DNA of 29,655 nucleotides from an uncultured Bacilli bacterium. Lineage in GTDB: Bacteria; Bacillota_I; Bacilli_A; RF39; UBA660. Where the stretch lies: the NCBI GenBank assembly GCA_934155185.1, contig CAKPGT010000013.1, forward strand, positions 1 to 29,655, written 5' to 3'. Made by a program: the position numbers and the translations under genes. The notes under the pieces were generated by a model, which was not told where the DNA came from, did no database searches, and saw only the letters and a list, made by a program, of their open reading frames with translations. Below, in pieces: positions 7,379 to 15,272 of this stretch; within the stretch, counting starts at the first letter, position 1; every line of letters begins with the position of its first letter.

Positions 7379-7725
7379 TATATTTATATTCGTTTTTATT
7401 TTGCGGATTTGTATGTTTAATAGGGCAAATTATTTTAGACAATACTAAATTCACACCAGGACATGTTACAAGTTTATTTGTAGTTATAGGAGCTTTTTTA
7501 GATTCTTTTGGACTTTATGATAAGTTTATTAATTTATTTGGTGCTGGAAGTTTGGTTCCAATAACCAGTTTTGGTCACTCATTAATACATGGTGCCTTAA
7601 AAGCTTCAGAAGAAAGTGGTCTTTTAGGACTTTTAGGTGGCATGTTTAGTCTAACTTCTGTAGGTATTGTTTCAGCTATAGTATTTGGTTTTATTTTAAC
7701 TGTTATATTTAAAGCTAAAGATTAA
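7375..7725 (+). CDS. spoVAE: Stage V sporulation protein AE (SpoVAEb)
   Basis: This is a small membrane protein of the SpoVA channel, 116 residues, homologous to SpoVAC. It has hydrophobic segments at residues 1-21, about 30-45 and 93-113. The shared motif SLVPITSFGHSLIHGALK aligns with VPITGFAHAMTSSMI of SpoVAC. It starts at GTG 7375, overlapping the spoVAD stop, with GGAGG upstream. No spoVAA, spoVAB or spoVAF is seen in the window, so the locus is the minimal CDE set found in many Clostridia and diverged Bacilli. Transcription appears to end at the hairpin that contains this gene's stop codon. Confidence 0.93.
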   Translation: MIYLYSFLFCGFVCLIGQIILDNTKFTPGHVTSLFVVIGAFLDSFGLYDKFINLFGAGSLVPITSFGHSLIHGALKASEESGLLGLLGGMFSLTSVGIVSAIVFGFILTVIFKAKD

Positions 7726-7746
7726 TTTCTTGTAGCTTTATTTTTT
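7711..7746 (+). terminator. Intrinsic terminator of the spoVA operon
   Basis: AAAGCTA (7711-7717) pairs with TAGCTTT (7733-7739), with an inner AAGA/TCTT pairing, followed by a run of T. The spoVAE stop codon (7723-7725) is inside the hairpin. Confidence 0.75.
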
Positions 7747-7752
7747 AAAATA

Positions 7753-7761
7753 TGATATTAT
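7753..7761 (+). promoter_or_regulatory. Extended -10 promoter before the orphan gene at 7798
   Basis: TGATATTAT is an extended -10 element 36 bp before the ATG at 7798. No clear -35 is seen. Confidence 0.4.
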
Positions 7762-7797
7762 TTTACAGTAGTAGAATAATAGGAGTTGAAGTTTTAC

Positions 7798-8787
7798 ATG
7801 ACAGATGATTTTGATATAGATGAACTAAGAAAGAAATTACATTCAAATCTAGTTTTAGTAGAAAAACAAATTGGTAGTTACTCATCTAAGTTTAAAAGAA
7901 AATTAACGAATTATTTAAAAGAAAATGACAGATTGTTAAATAGTGCATTTCCTGTTCTAAAGAATGTTACATATAAAATTCAAAATGCTATTTCCGATGA
8001 TTTAAATAATATACTTATTATGCTTACTAAGTCACTATATAGTATGAATCCAGCTATGCTTAGAAATTACATTTTGAAAAATGAACTTAAAGTAGATAAA
8101 AAGTCAATGGAGAATTTAGATTTATTAGAAGAAGAAATAGTTTCATACATAAAAGGAAATGGCGATATAAGTAAAATAGATATTATTAAAAAATTATTTG
8201 ATTCATATAGGGAAAGCATTAATTTTTCAGTTAGAAGTTTAAATAAAAAAATGAATGATTTAATAAATACACAGATATCTAGTTTAAATAAGAATAGTAG
8301 TATAATGCAAAGAGATGATAATTTAATTCTTGCACTTAGTTTTTTTAATATTTCTTATGATAAAACTAGAAATGCTCTTTTCATAAATGATGGTGGTAGT
8401 ATAATTACTTTAAGAAAAACTAAAGAAGGAACTTATAGAATAAACGAAAATATTAATTTAATGATCAAATATAAGAATGATTCTTTTGCGATTGCATTAG
8501 AGGTAAATGGTGGATTAGTTAAAATAATTAATATTGATAATAAAAATAATATAATTACGTTTATGTCTAATAAAAAAGATGAAAGAAAAGGTATAAGTTA
8601 TAGTATAAATAGTAACACATTAGCGGTACTTGAAGATAAAAACATCAAAGATGAAAAGGTAGAAGACTTAACTATTTTAAGCAAAGAAATGAAGGATAAA
8701 GTAAATTCTATAGAGCCATCTTTACTAAACTTTATTAAATTATTAAGTGAAAAAGAGAAAAAGGCTCATGCTAAAAAAAGTGTTTAA
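7798..8787 (+). CDS. Protein of unknown function (329 aa)
   Basis: I do not recognise this protein. The first 190 residues are lysine-rich and predicted mostly helical, with heptad-like stretches (LRKKLHSNLVLVEKQIGSYSSKFKRKLTNYL; INFSVRSLNKKMNDLINTQISSLN). From about 190 to 285 it turns to short strand-like segments (ALFINDGGSIITLRK, VKIINIDNKNNIITFMS). A charged helix ends the protein (KEKKAHAKKSV). No signal peptide or membrane segment is seen. ATG 7798 is preferred over a TTG at 7786 because the site AGGAG (7781-7785) directly abuts the TTG. It follows the spoVA terminator and has its own promoter, so adjacency to sporulation genes need not mean function in sporulation. Confidence 0.7.
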   Translation: MTDDFDIDELRKKLHSNLVLVEKQIGSYSSKFKRKLTNYLKENDRLLNSAFPVLKNVTYKIQNAISDDLNNILIMLTKSLYSMNPAMLRNYILKNELKVDKKSMENLDLLEEEIVSYIKGNGDISKIDIIKKLFDSYRESINFSVRSLNKKMNDLINTQISSLNKNSSIMQRDDNLILALSFFNISYDKTRNALFINDGGSIITLRKTKEGTYRINENINLMIKYKNDSFAIALEVNGGLVKIINIDNKNNIITFMSNKKDERKGISYSINSNTLAVLEDKNIKDEKVEDLTILSKEMKDKVNSIEPSLLNFIKLLSEKEKKAHAKKSV

Positions 8788-8805
8788 GGAAAGCTGAACC
8801 TATAC

Positions 8806-8827
8806 TATCATCCTTGATATTTTTTTT
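8806..8827 (+). terminator. Weak terminator after the orphan gene
   Basis: TATCA (8806-8810) pairs with TGATA (8815-8819) around a TCCT loop, followed by about eight T. The stem is short and its 3' arm coincides with the -35 of the next promoter. Confidence 0.45.
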
Positions 8828-8842
8828 AAATGATGATAAAAT
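8814..8842 (+). promoter_or_regulatory. SigA-type promoter for ireB-ruvX
   Basis: TTGATA (8814-8819), a 17-bp spacer and TAAAAT (8837-8842) preceded by TGA make a strong housekeeping promoter with an extended -10. It lies 34 bp before the ireB start. Confidence 0.8.
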
Positions 8843-8876
8843 ATTGTTATCTTATACAGATGGGAGTGATAACAAT

Positions 8877-9119
8877 ATGTCATCAACAACTTACTTATTT
8901 GATATTGAAAATATCAATGAAGCATTAGTTAAAGAAACAATAAAGGAAGTATGTGACGCCTTAAAGGAAAGAGGATATAATCCCGTTAATCAGTTAGTTG
9001 GTTACTTAATGAGTGGAGACCCAGGTTACATATCAAACCATAAAGAAGCTAGAAATAAGATACTTAAAATAGATAGAAGCAAGATTCTTGAAATATTAAT
9101 TAAGGAATACTTAGATTAA
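8877..9119 (+). CDS. ireB: IreB family regulatory phosphoprotein (UPF0297/YrzL)
   Basis: This 80-residue cytoplasmic protein belongs to the IreB/YrzL family. In Enterococcus faecalis IreB is phosphorylated on N-terminal threonines by the PASTA kinase IreK and affects cephalosporin resistance. The conserved core ALKERGYNPVNQLVGYLMSGDPGYISNHKEARN is clear, and the N-terminus MSSTTYLFD carries two threonines that could be phosphorylated. The ATG at 8877 has GGGAGTGAT upstream and gives the family length; an in-frame upstream extension would lie in the promoter. The stop overlaps the ruvX start (TAATG), so the two are coupled. The order ireB-ruvX-DUF1292 is conserved across Firmicutes. Confidence 0.93.
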   Translation: MSSTTYLFDIENINEALVKETIKEVCDALKERGYNPVNQLVGYLMSGDPGYISNHKEARNKILKIDRSKILEILIKEYLD

Positions 9120-9541
9120 TGAGAATTATTGGACTTGATTTAGGTAGTAAGACACTTGGTGTTTCTGTAAGTGATAATATTCCTATGATCGCAAGCGGAG
9201 TAACTACAATAAGATTTAGTGAAAATAATAGTAAAGAAGCATTAGAACCTTTAAAGAAAATAGTTAATGAATATAATGCTAAAGCTTTTGTACTAGGCCT
9301 TCCTAAAAACATGAATAATACTATGGGACCAGCAGCCCAAAGGAGCTATTCTTTTAAGGAAATGCTTGAAAGTGCGTTTGATTTGCCAGTTATTATGCAG
9401 GATGAAAGACTTTCGTCTGTAGCGGCTAATAATGTTTTATTAAAGGCTGACATTTCAAGAAAAAAGCGTAAAGAAAAGGTAGATACTATTGCAGCAACAA
9501 TAATTTTGCAAAATTATTTAGATACAAGAAAGGAAAAATAA
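9119..9541 (+). CDS. ruvX: YqgF/RuvX-type RNase H-fold nuclease
   Basis: RuvX/YqgF is an RNase H-like protein described as a putative Holliday junction resolvase and implicated in 16S rRNA pre-processing. The 140-residue length is normal. The N-terminus MRIIGLDLGSKTLGVSVSD carries the first acidic residue of the active site; AFVLGLPKNMNNTMGPAA, MQDERLSSVAA and the terminal DTIAATIILQNYL give the remaining conserved segments and acidic residues. ATG 9119 overlaps the ireB stop. The next gene begins 1 base after the stop. Confidence 0.93.
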   Translation: MRIIGLDLGSKTLGVSVSDNIPMIASGVTTIRFSENNSKEALEPLKKIVNEYNAKAFVLGLPKNMNNTMGPAAQRSYSFKEMLESAFDLPVIMQDERLSSVAANNVLLKADISRKKRKEKVDTIAATIILQNYLDTRKEK

Positions 9542-9542
9542 A

Positions 9543-9839
9543 ATGAATAATAAAGAAGAAATAAGAAATAATGAGTTTACAATAGTAAATGATGAGGGAA
9601 GAGAAATAAAATGTGAGATTTTATTCACATATGAAGATGAAAAAACCAAGAAGAATTATATGGCTTATACTGATAATACTCAAGATGATGATGGAAATAC
9701 TAAAGTATATGCATCAATCTATAATCCAGAAGAGGAAAACCCAGTTCTTCTTCCAATAGAAACAGATGAAGAATGGAAAATGATTGAAGCTATCCTTACA
9801 TCTTTATCTAATAATGAAGAAGAAAAAGAAGAAGAGTAA
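9543..9839 (+). CDS. DUF1292 (YrzB-like) protein
   Basis: A 98-residue acidic protein of the DUF1292 family, which is nearly always found next to ruvX. The pattern FTIVNDEGREIKCEILFTYEDEKTKKNYMAYTDN followed by VYASIYNPEE and ETDEEWKMIEAIL is typical. Its biochemical function is unknown. The C-terminus is a run of glutamates. It is the last gene of the ireB operon; the terminator at 9844-9864 follows directly. Confidence 0.9.
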   Translation: MNNKEEIRNNEFTIVNDEGREIKCEILFTYEDEKTKKNYMAYTDNTQDDDGNTKVYASIYNPEEENPVLLPIETDEEWKMIEAILTSLSNNEEEKEEE

Positions 9840-9843
9840 TTAT

Positions 9844-9864
9844 AAAGACCCTAAAGGGTCTTTT
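9844..9864 (+). terminator. Intrinsic terminator of the ireB-ruvX operon
   Basis: A perfect 8-bp stem AAAGACCC/GGGTCTTT with loop TAAA, followed by a T-rich tail. Confidence 0.9.
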
Positions 9865-9879
9865 ATCATTTTATATAAG

Positions 9880-9908
9880 TTGATTTTTGTGTAATTATGG
9901 TCTATAAT
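9880..9908 (+). promoter_or_regulatory. SigA-type promoter for trmR-trhP1-trhP2
   Basis: TTGATT (9880-9885), a 17-bp spacer and a perfect TATAAT (9903-9908), 23 bp before the trmR start. Confidence 0.8.
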
Positions 9909-9931
9909 TAGTACAGTTTGGTGGTGGAGTT

Positions 9932-10525
9932 ATGGAAATAGAGTACGTAATTAGACAAATGGAAGTATATGCAGATGAAAAAGGCATTCCAATTATGGAA
10001 AAAAGTGGAATGAAATTTTTAACCGAGTTTATAAGATTAAATAATATTAAAAACGTGCTTGAAATAGGTAGTGCTATAGGTTATTCAGCAATAAATATAG
10101 CTTTAACATGTGATGATGTTTATGTAACTACAGTAGAAAGAGATAAAGATAGATATATAGAAGCTGTTAAAAACATAAAAAAAGTTAATTTAGATGATAG
10201 AATTACCTTAATTTTACAAGATGCTTTAGACTTTAACATTAACGACAAGTTTGATTTAATATTTATAGATGCTGCAAAGAGTCAGTACATAAAGTTTTTT
10301 GAAAAATTCTCAAAGAATTTAAAACCAGGTGGATACATAATTACTGATAATATAGGATTTCATGGTTTAGTAAATAGTGATAAGACAAAGTTATCTAGAA
10401 ATTTAAGACAGTTAATTACTAAAATTGAAAAGTATATAGACTTTTTAAAGGAAAATAAAGACTTTAAGACTAGATTCTTTGAAGTTGGTGACGGTATTGC
10501 TATATCAAGGAAAAACAGTGATTAA
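9932..10525 (+). CDS. trmR: Class I SAM-dependent O-methyltransferase (TrmR/YrrM-like)
   Basis: This 197-residue enzyme matches the YrrM/TrmR family, which methylates 5-hydroxyuridine at position 34 of certain tRNAs to give 5-methoxyuridine. The SAM-binding motif LEIGSAIGYSAINIA, the acidic TVERD, and DLIFIDAAKSQY followed by TDNIGFHG (metal- and substrate-binding region of O-methyltransferases) are seen. Two U32-type genes follow directly, as in the Bacillus yrrMNO cluster; they would make the hydroxyuridine that this enzyme methylates. The ribosome binding site is GGTGGTGGAG. The tRNA specificity rests on synteny and family; other small-molecule O-methyltransferases look similar. Confidence 0.87.
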   Translation: MEIEYVIRQMEVYADEKGIPIMEKSGMKFLTEFIRLNNIKNVLEIGSAIGYSAINIALTCDDVYVTTVERDKDRYIEAVKNIKKVNLDDRITLILQDALDFNINDKFDLIFIDAAKSQYIKFFEKFSKNLKPGGYIITDNIGFHGLVNSDKTKLSRNLRQLITKIEKYIDFLKENKDFKTRFFEVGDGIAISRKNSD

Positions 10526-10526
10526 T

Positions 10527-11357
10527 ATGAAAAAAACGTTAATTAAAGTAAATAATTATAATGACCTAAAATATCCATCTGATGGTTTTATTTTAGGCGT
10601 TTTAGATTATTCTTTTCTGTTTTCTAAAACTTTTTCTGTTAAAGAAATAAAACAAATTATAAAGGAAAATAAAGATAAAGAAATATTTGCAGAATTAAAC
10701 TATATTGTACCCAATAGTAAAATAGATGAATATAAAAACGTGCTAAAAAGCCTAGATAAGTTAGGCCTAAAAGGAATTATAGTAGGGGATATAGCAGCTT
10801 TAACATATAACCTTGAAACACCAATAATATTAAATCAACTACATCTTAATAACTCATCACTTACAATTAATCACTATTATAAAAATGGTGTTGCTGGATT
10901 TATATTAACAAATGATATTACTATAGATGAAATTAATACAATAAGAAAAAATACTAAGGCTATTCTTTTTAAGGAAGTATTTACTTTGCCACATTTATCT
11001 ACATCTTTAAGAAAACTAGTAAGTAATTATAAAAACTATTTCGATATAGATTCTAATAGTAAAAATTATTATATTTGTGAAAATAAAAAAAACACATACT
11101 ATAGTGTAATAGAAGACAGTTATGGTACTCATATTTTGGGTAGTAAAGTACTTAACCTTTTTGATGAATTATACTATTTAGATGTTAATTATATAATACT
11201 AAATAATTATATGTTAGATAATGAAAAGTTTAAGAAAGTACTTGATATATTTATTAATAATGATAAAGAAAAGTCTTTTTATATAAAAAATGAATTTGAT
11301 ACTGATAAAGGATTTATTAATAAGAAGACTATATACAAGGTGAAGAAAGATGAATAA
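10527..11357 (+). CDS. trhP1: U32-family protein, TrhP1/YrrN-like subunit of tRNA hydroxylation
   Basis: This 276-residue protein is the shorter of two U32-family (peptidase U32, collagenase-like) proteins here. In B. subtilis the pair YrrN and YrrO (TrhP1, TrhP2) is needed to hydroxylate U34 of tRNA. It lacks the cysteine cluster of its partner and keeps the barrel-like pattern (GIIVGDIAALTY, PIILNQLHLN) and the C-terminal DTDKGFINKKTIYKVK. ATG 10527 begins one base after the trmR stop and has no strong site of its own, suggesting coupled translation. A longer frame starting at 10479 would overlap trmR and is not used. The stop overlaps the trhP2 start region. Confidence 0.8.
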   Translation: MKKTLIKVNNYNDLKYPSDGFILGVLDYSFLFSKTFSVKEIKQIIKENKDKEIFAELNYIVPNSKIDEYKNVLKSLDKLGLKGIIVGDIAALTYNLETPIILNQLHLNNSSLTINHYYKNGVAGFILTNDITIDEINTIRKNTKAILFKEVFTLPHLSTSLRKLVSNYKNYFDIDSNSKNYYICENKKNTYYSVIEDSYGTHILGSKVLNLFDELYYLDVNYIILNNYMLDNEKFKKVLDIFINNDKEKSFYIKNEFDTDKGFINKKTIYKVKKDE

Positions 11358-12558
11358 GAAAATAGAACTTTTAGCACCAGCTGGTGATTTAGAAAAATTA
11401 AAATTTGCTATTATGTATGGTGCTGATGCTGTTTATCTAGGCGGAAGTAAATATAACTTAAGAGCTAATGCAAAAAATTTTAAGGAAAAAGAAATAAGAG
11501 AGGGCGTTAAATATGCACATGAAAATAATGCTAAAGTATATGTTACTATAAATATTGTATTTCATGATGAAGATATTTCTGGACTTAAAGACTATTTAAA
11601 GATTCTAGAAGCTATGGGGGTAGACGCTGTAATATTTAGCGATCCTTTAGTTATTGATATTATAAATGAAAATAATATTAATTTAGAGATGCATTTAAGT
11701 ACCCAGGCTTCTGTTATGAATAAAGATGCAGCTTTATATTATAAAAATAAGAATGTTAAAAGAATAGTTCTTGCAAGAGAGTGCTCAAGATGCGATATTA
11801 AAGATATAATAGATAATACGGGTATGGAAGTAGAGTGCTTCTTACATGGTGCTATGTGTTCAAATGTATCTGGTAGGTGCGTACTTTCTAATTATTTTAC
11901 AAATAGAGATGCTAATAGAGGTGGATGTGCCCAGGTATGTAGATTTAATTTTAATTTATATGACGAAGAGAAAAATAAATTATCAAAGGAAAGTAACTTT
12001 TCAATAGCACCTAAAGATTTATCGTTATCTAATTATATAAAAGATATGATAGATATAGGAATTTGTTCATTAAAATTAGAGGGTAGAATGCGTTCTATAT
12101 ATTATATTGCAACAATAGTTTCAACTTATAGAAAATTAATTGATATGTATGTAAATAATTTATATGATGAAGCATATATTAAACAAGCTACGAAAATATT
12201 ATGTAGATGTGCTAATAGAGATGTTGAACCACAATTTTACAATAAATTTCCTGATGAAAATGAACAATATTATATAGGCAGAAAGGAAGACTCTAATCAA
12301 GACTTTTTAGCATTAGTATTAGATTATGATGATAATAATAAAGAACTTATATTAGAGCAAAGAAACTTTTTTTCTGTAGAGGATAATGTTAATATATTTT
12401 CTTATGATGGCAAAAATTATTCTTTTAAAATAAAGGAATTAACTGATGAATTTGGAACTAAGATTGATAAAGCCTGTCACCCACAGGAAATAGTTAGAGT
12501 AAGATGTGATGTTAGATTTCCAAAAAATTCTATGATGCGTGTCAACTTTTTAGATTGA
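11350..12558 (+). CDS. trhP2: U32-family protein, TrhP2/YrrO-like (tRNA U34 hydroxylation)
   Basis: This is the catalytic-type U32 family member (402 residues), annotated in many genomes as collagenase-like protease but shown in B. subtilis and E. coli relatives to act in tRNA 5-hydroxyuridine formation with prephenate-dependent chemistry. The N-terminal ELLAPAGDLEKLKFAIMYGA is the family start. The signature cysteines are present: C163, C170 and C177 in CFLHGAMC..SGRC, then C193 and C197 in NRGGCAQVCR, and C228 in GICSLKLEGRMR, which include the probable iron-sulfur ligands. The ATG at 11350 overlaps the end of trhP1. Its last codon and stop contain the -35 of the greA promoter. Confidence 0.9.
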   Translation: MNKKIELLAPAGDLEKLKFAIMYGADAVYLGGSKYNLRANAKNFKEKEIREGVKYAHENNAKVYVTINIVFHDEDISGLKDYLKILEAMGVDAVIFSDPLVIDIINENNINLEMHLSTQASVMNKDAALYYKNKNVKRIVLARECSRCDIKDIIDNTGMEVECFLHGAMCSNVSGRCVLSNYFTNRDANRGGCAQVCRFNFNLYDEEKNKLSKESNFSIAPKDLSLSNYIKDMIDIGICSLKLEGRMRSIYYIATIVSTYRKLIDMYVNNLYDEAYIKQATKILCRCANRDVEPQFYNKFPDENEQYYIGRKEDSNQDFLALVLDYDDNNKELILEQRNFFSVEDNVNIFSYDGKNYSFKIKELTDEFGTKIDKACHPQEIVRVRCDVRFPKNSMMRVNFLD

Positions 12559-12583
12559 CAAAAAACTATTTTTGTAGTAACAT
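12555..12583 (+). promoter_or_regulatory. SigA-type promoter for greA
   Basis: A perfect TTGACA (12555-12560) overlapping the trhP2 stop codon, a 17-bp spacer and TAACAT (12578-12583). Confidence 0.75.
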
Positions 12584-12616
12584 TATACGCGAACTTTAAA
12601 TAAATGAGGTGGACCT

Positions 12617-13090
12617 ATGAAAAACGGAGAAAAAGAAATATATTTAACTAGTGAAGGATTTTTAAAACTTGAAGAAGAGGTAGATAACTTAAAAAAGGTA
12701 GAAAGACCTAGAGTTATTAAAGCTATTAAGGAAGCTAGAGCACAAGGAGATTTATCTGAAAATGCAGAATATTCAGCAGCAAGAGATGAACAAGGTAAAC
12801 TAGAAGCTAGAATAAAAGAAATAGAATATACTTTAGAGCATGCTGTTATAATTGAAAATAATAATGATGGTAAAGTCTCTATTGGTTCTGTTGTAACAAT
12901 AAAGTATGAAGAAGATGATGAGGAAGAAGAGTACTCAATTGTTGGTACTAATGAGGCTGATCCATTTTCAAATAAAATATCTAATGAATCTCCTATTGCA
13001 GTTGCAATAATGGGTAAAAAACAGGGAGATAAAGTTACAGTTGAAAGTCCTAATGGTAGTTTTAAAATAGAAATTGTTAAAGTATCGTAA
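12617..13090 (+). CDS. greA: Transcription elongation factor GreA
   Basis: GreA binds the secondary channel of RNA polymerase and stimulates cleavage of backtracked RNA. At 157 residues it has the normal length. The N-terminal coiled coil begins YLTSEGFLKLEEEVDNLK; its tip GDLSENAEY carries the two acidic residues (D45, E48) that act on the polymerase active site. The C-terminal FKBP-like domain follows (VSIGSVVTIKYE ... NGSFKIEIVKV). Ribosome binding site GAGGTGG precedes the ATG. In Bacillus greA follows yrrO and udk; here udk is absent. It has its own promoter and terminator. Confidence 0.97.
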   Translation: MKNGEKEIYLTSEGFLKLEEEVDNLKKVERPRVIKAIKEARAQGDLSENAEYSAARDEQGKLEARIKEIEYTLEHAVIIENNNDGKVSIGSVVTIKYEEDDEEEEYSIVGTNEADPFSNKISNESPIAVAIMGKKQGDKVTVESPNGSFKIEIVKVS

Positions 13091-13105
13091 TTGATACTTT
13101 TTTTG
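13079..13105 (+). terminator. Intrinsic terminator at the end of greA
   Basis: A perfect 8-bp stem AAAGTATC/GATACTTT whose loop holds the greA stop codon, followed by a T run. Confidence 0.88.
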
Positions 13106-13122
13106 GTGGTTAAATCTTGTCC

Positions 13123-13151
13123 TTGTAAAAGATTGATAAATAGGTTATAAT
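13123..13151 (+). promoter_or_regulatory. SigA-type promoter for tig
   Basis: TTGTAA (13123-13128), a 17-bp spacer and a perfect TATAAT (13146-13151), 28 bp before the start codon. Confidence 0.8.
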
Positions 13152-13179
13152 ACTAATTGTTTTAGAAAGGAAGATGTTT

Positions 13180-14445
13180 ATGGCAGAAAAAGAAACTAAA
13201 AAAGCTAAAAATATACATGATGTAGAGGTTTCAATAACTGGTACTGATTGGGAAAAGAAATTAGATGATGCTTTTAAAAAGGTTATTAAAAAAGTTAAGA
13301 TAGATGGATTTAGACCTGGTAAAGCTCCAAGAAATATTTATGAGAAAAAATATGGAAAGGAATCTCTTGTTATAGAAGCTGCTGAAAATTCTATAAATGA
13401 GGCATATGAAAAGGCACTTGAAGAATTTAATGGTGTTCCTATAATTCAACCAACTGTTAATATTAAGAAGGCTGATTTAGAAGGCGTATGCTACGTGTTT
13501 ACTTTTACTACTAAACCAGAAGTTAAAATAAATAAATATACTAAATTAGGGGTTAAAAAAGATAGTTCTAAAGTAACTGATAAGGAAGTTAAAGAAGAAA
13601 TAGAAAAAGCTAGAAAGGAATATGCTGATTTAGAGGTTAAAGAAGGCAGGATAGAAAACGGAGATATTGCTATTATTGACTATGAAGGTTTTGATGGTGA
13701 TACTGCTTTTGAAGGTGGTAAAGCTAATAATTATTCATTAGAAATTGGTAGTAACACATTTATACCTGGCTTTGAAGATGCTTTAATAGGACTTAAAGCA
13801 GGGGATAAAAAGGATGTTAAATTAACTTTCCCTAAAGATTATCATGCAAAAGATTTAGCTGGTAAAGACGTTGTATTTAAAGTAACTGTTAATGAGGTTA
13901 AAACAAAGGTTTATCCAGAACTTAATGAAGAATTTTTCTTAGATCTTGGTATGGAAGATGTAAAAACTACTGAAGAGTTTGAAAAGAAAGTAAAAGAGAG
14001 TTTAGAGGCTCAAAAAGAGTATGAAACTGAAAATAAATATATAGATGAACTATTTGAAGCTTTATTAAAAGAAACAACCGTTGATATTCCTCATGAATTA
14101 ATTCATGAAGAAATAGATCAAATGGTAAGTCAATATGAAGAAAGACTTAAAATGCAAGGAATTACATTAGAACAATTCTTTAAATATACTAATTCTTCGA
14201 TGGAAGACTTAAAGTCACAGATGCATGAAGAAGCAGAAAAAAGAGTTAAACTAAGATTTGCAATTGAAGAAATAATTGACTTAGAAAAGATTGATGCAAC
14301 TGATGAGGAAGCAGAAAAGGATGCAGAAGAGAAATCTAAGAAACATAATATGACTAAGGATGAATATATTAAAGCATTTGGTGGTATTGAAATGCTTAAA
14401 TATGATATCAAAGTACAAAAAGTATTAGATATATTAAAGAAATAA
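13180..14445 (+). CDS. tig: Trigger factor, ribosome-associated chaperone and prolyl isomerase
   Basis: Trigger factor binds the ribosome exit site and helps nascent chains fold. The ribosome-binding signature GFRPGKAP is at residues 43-50. The FKBP-type prolyl isomerase domain spans roughly 155-240 (GDIAIIDYEGF, IPGFEDALIGLKAGD, VVFKVTVNEVK). The C-terminal helical chaperone domain follows (DIPHELIHEEIDQMVSQYEERLKMQGITLEQF). Length (421) is typical. ATG 13180 lies 9 bases after AAAGG; the ATG at 13174 is too close to that site. The N-terminus MAEKETKKAK is more basic than usual. The gene stands alone between a promoter and a terminator. Confidence 0.96.
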   Translation: MAEKETKKAKNIHDVEVSITGTDWEKKLDDAFKKVIKKVKIDGFRPGKAPRNIYEKKYGKESLVIEAAENSINEAYEKALEEFNGVPIIQPTVNIKKADLEGVCYVFTFTTKPEVKINKYTKLGVKKDSSKVTDKEVKEEIEKARKEYADLEVKEGRIENGDIAIIDYEGFDGDTAFEGGKANNYSLEIGSNTFIPGFEDALIGLKAGDKKDVKLTFPKDYHAKDLAGKDVVFKVTVNEVKTKVYPELNEEFFLDLGMEDVKTTEEFEKKVKESLEAQKEYETENKYIDELFEALLKETTVDIPHELIHEEIDQMVSQYEERLKMQGITLEQFFKYTNSSMEDLKSQMHEEAEKRVKLRFAIEEIIDLEKIDATDEEAEKDAEEKSKKHNMTKDEYIKAFGGIEMLKYDIKVQKVLDILKK

Positions 14446-14453
14446 AAGATAAG

Positions 14454-14482
14454 ATACCTATAACACTTATAGGTATTTTTAA
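14454..14482 (+). terminator. Intrinsic terminator after tig
   Basis: A perfect 10-bp stem ATACCTATAA/TTATAGGTAT with a CAC loop, followed by a T-rich tail. Confidence 0.88.
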
Positions 14483-14518
14483 TTACGTTAATTTTTTTAA
14501 AATACTTTTATATTTACC

Positions 14519-14547
14519 TTGAAAGATTACAATTAAAATGCTATTAT
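14519..14547 (+). promoter_or_regulatory. SigA-type promoter for the 14571 gene and lon
   Basis: TTGAAA (14519-14524), a 17-bp spacer and TATTAT (14542-14547) preceded by TGC, so the -10 is extended. No CtsR or HrcA (CIRCE) operator was recognised near it. Confidence 0.75.
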
Positions 14548-14570
14548 AGAAAGCAAAAGTTGGAGGGATT

Positions 14571-15248
14571 ATGAAAAATAATTGGAGCTATTTATTAGAA
14601 TTGGAAAATATAGTTAAAAAAGATAATAATATAGCAATAATATTAGATAAATTATTTGGTAAGTTTACCTATATTGAGAAACATAAACTTAAGAATGAAA
14701 TTGTAATAACGGCAAAAGATTCAAAAAGTGATTATGTAATTGTTACATATAAAGATAGTGATTGCATTTATATTGCACTTGAGGATATCAATGATAAATT
14801 AAGTTATGAAATTAAGATGGATTTGCTTTCTAATGATAAGGTTAGCATTATAGTAAACTCTGTTAAAATTGATATAAAAAATGAACGATTGAAAAGCTAT
14901 CAAAAAACTCAAAATATTTTTAAGTATGATGCGGACTTAAAAAATAATGCATCATCAGCTGCTATAGATACTTCTATTTGTAATTATGATTGTTTTACAG
15001 TAGAAAATAATTACACGTTACCGGATTTAAGATGTGTAACTTACATAGATGGTGATAATGAAAAGTATGAAGAAAAAAAGGTTAAATATTTTGGCGATGT
15101 AGGAATTAATAGTGATTTTGCTACATATGATTCTAAATTGCCGGCATGTCTTTTATTACAACGTAGTCATAAAAGATTTTTAAATAGTTTTAAAGAAGAT
15201 TATAATAGGCCACCTGTTTATTCAAGAAAAAATAAAATAGGTTTTTAG
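14571..15248 (+). CDS. Protein of unknown function upstream of lon (225 aa)
   Basis: I do not recognise this protein. It appears soluble, with alternating strand-like segments in the first half (EIVITAKDSKSDYVIVTYKDSDCIYIALED; KVSIIVNSVKIDIKN). A less ordered second half ends in a basic tail (RSHKRFLNSFKEDYNRPPVYSRKNKIGF). Four cysteines are scattered (CIYIALED, ICNYDC, LRCVTY, ACLLLQ) but form no known metal motif. There is no signal peptide or membrane segment. TTGGAGGG precedes the ATG, and the gene has a strong promoter. lon starts 24 bases after its stop with no terminator between, so the two are probably one transcript. Confidence 0.75.
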   Translation: MKNNWSYLLELENIVKKDNNIAIILDKLFGKFTYIEKHKLKNEIVITAKDSKSDYVIVTYKDSDCIYIALEDINDKLSYEIKMDLLSNDKVSIIVNSVKIDIKNERLKSYQKTQNIFKYDADLKNNASSAAIDTSICNYDCFTVENNYTLPDLRCVTYIDGDNEKYEEKKVKYFGDVGINSDFATYDSKLPACLLLQRSHKRFLNSFKEDYNRPPVYSRKNKIGF

Positions 15249-15272
15249 TAGTTTATATATTAGGAGGAAGTT

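Noticed and set aside
14483..14570. CIRCE or CtsR heat-shock operator upstream of the lon operon
   Set aside because: Neither the TTAGCACTC inverted repeat nor a GGTCAAA heptad repeat is present.
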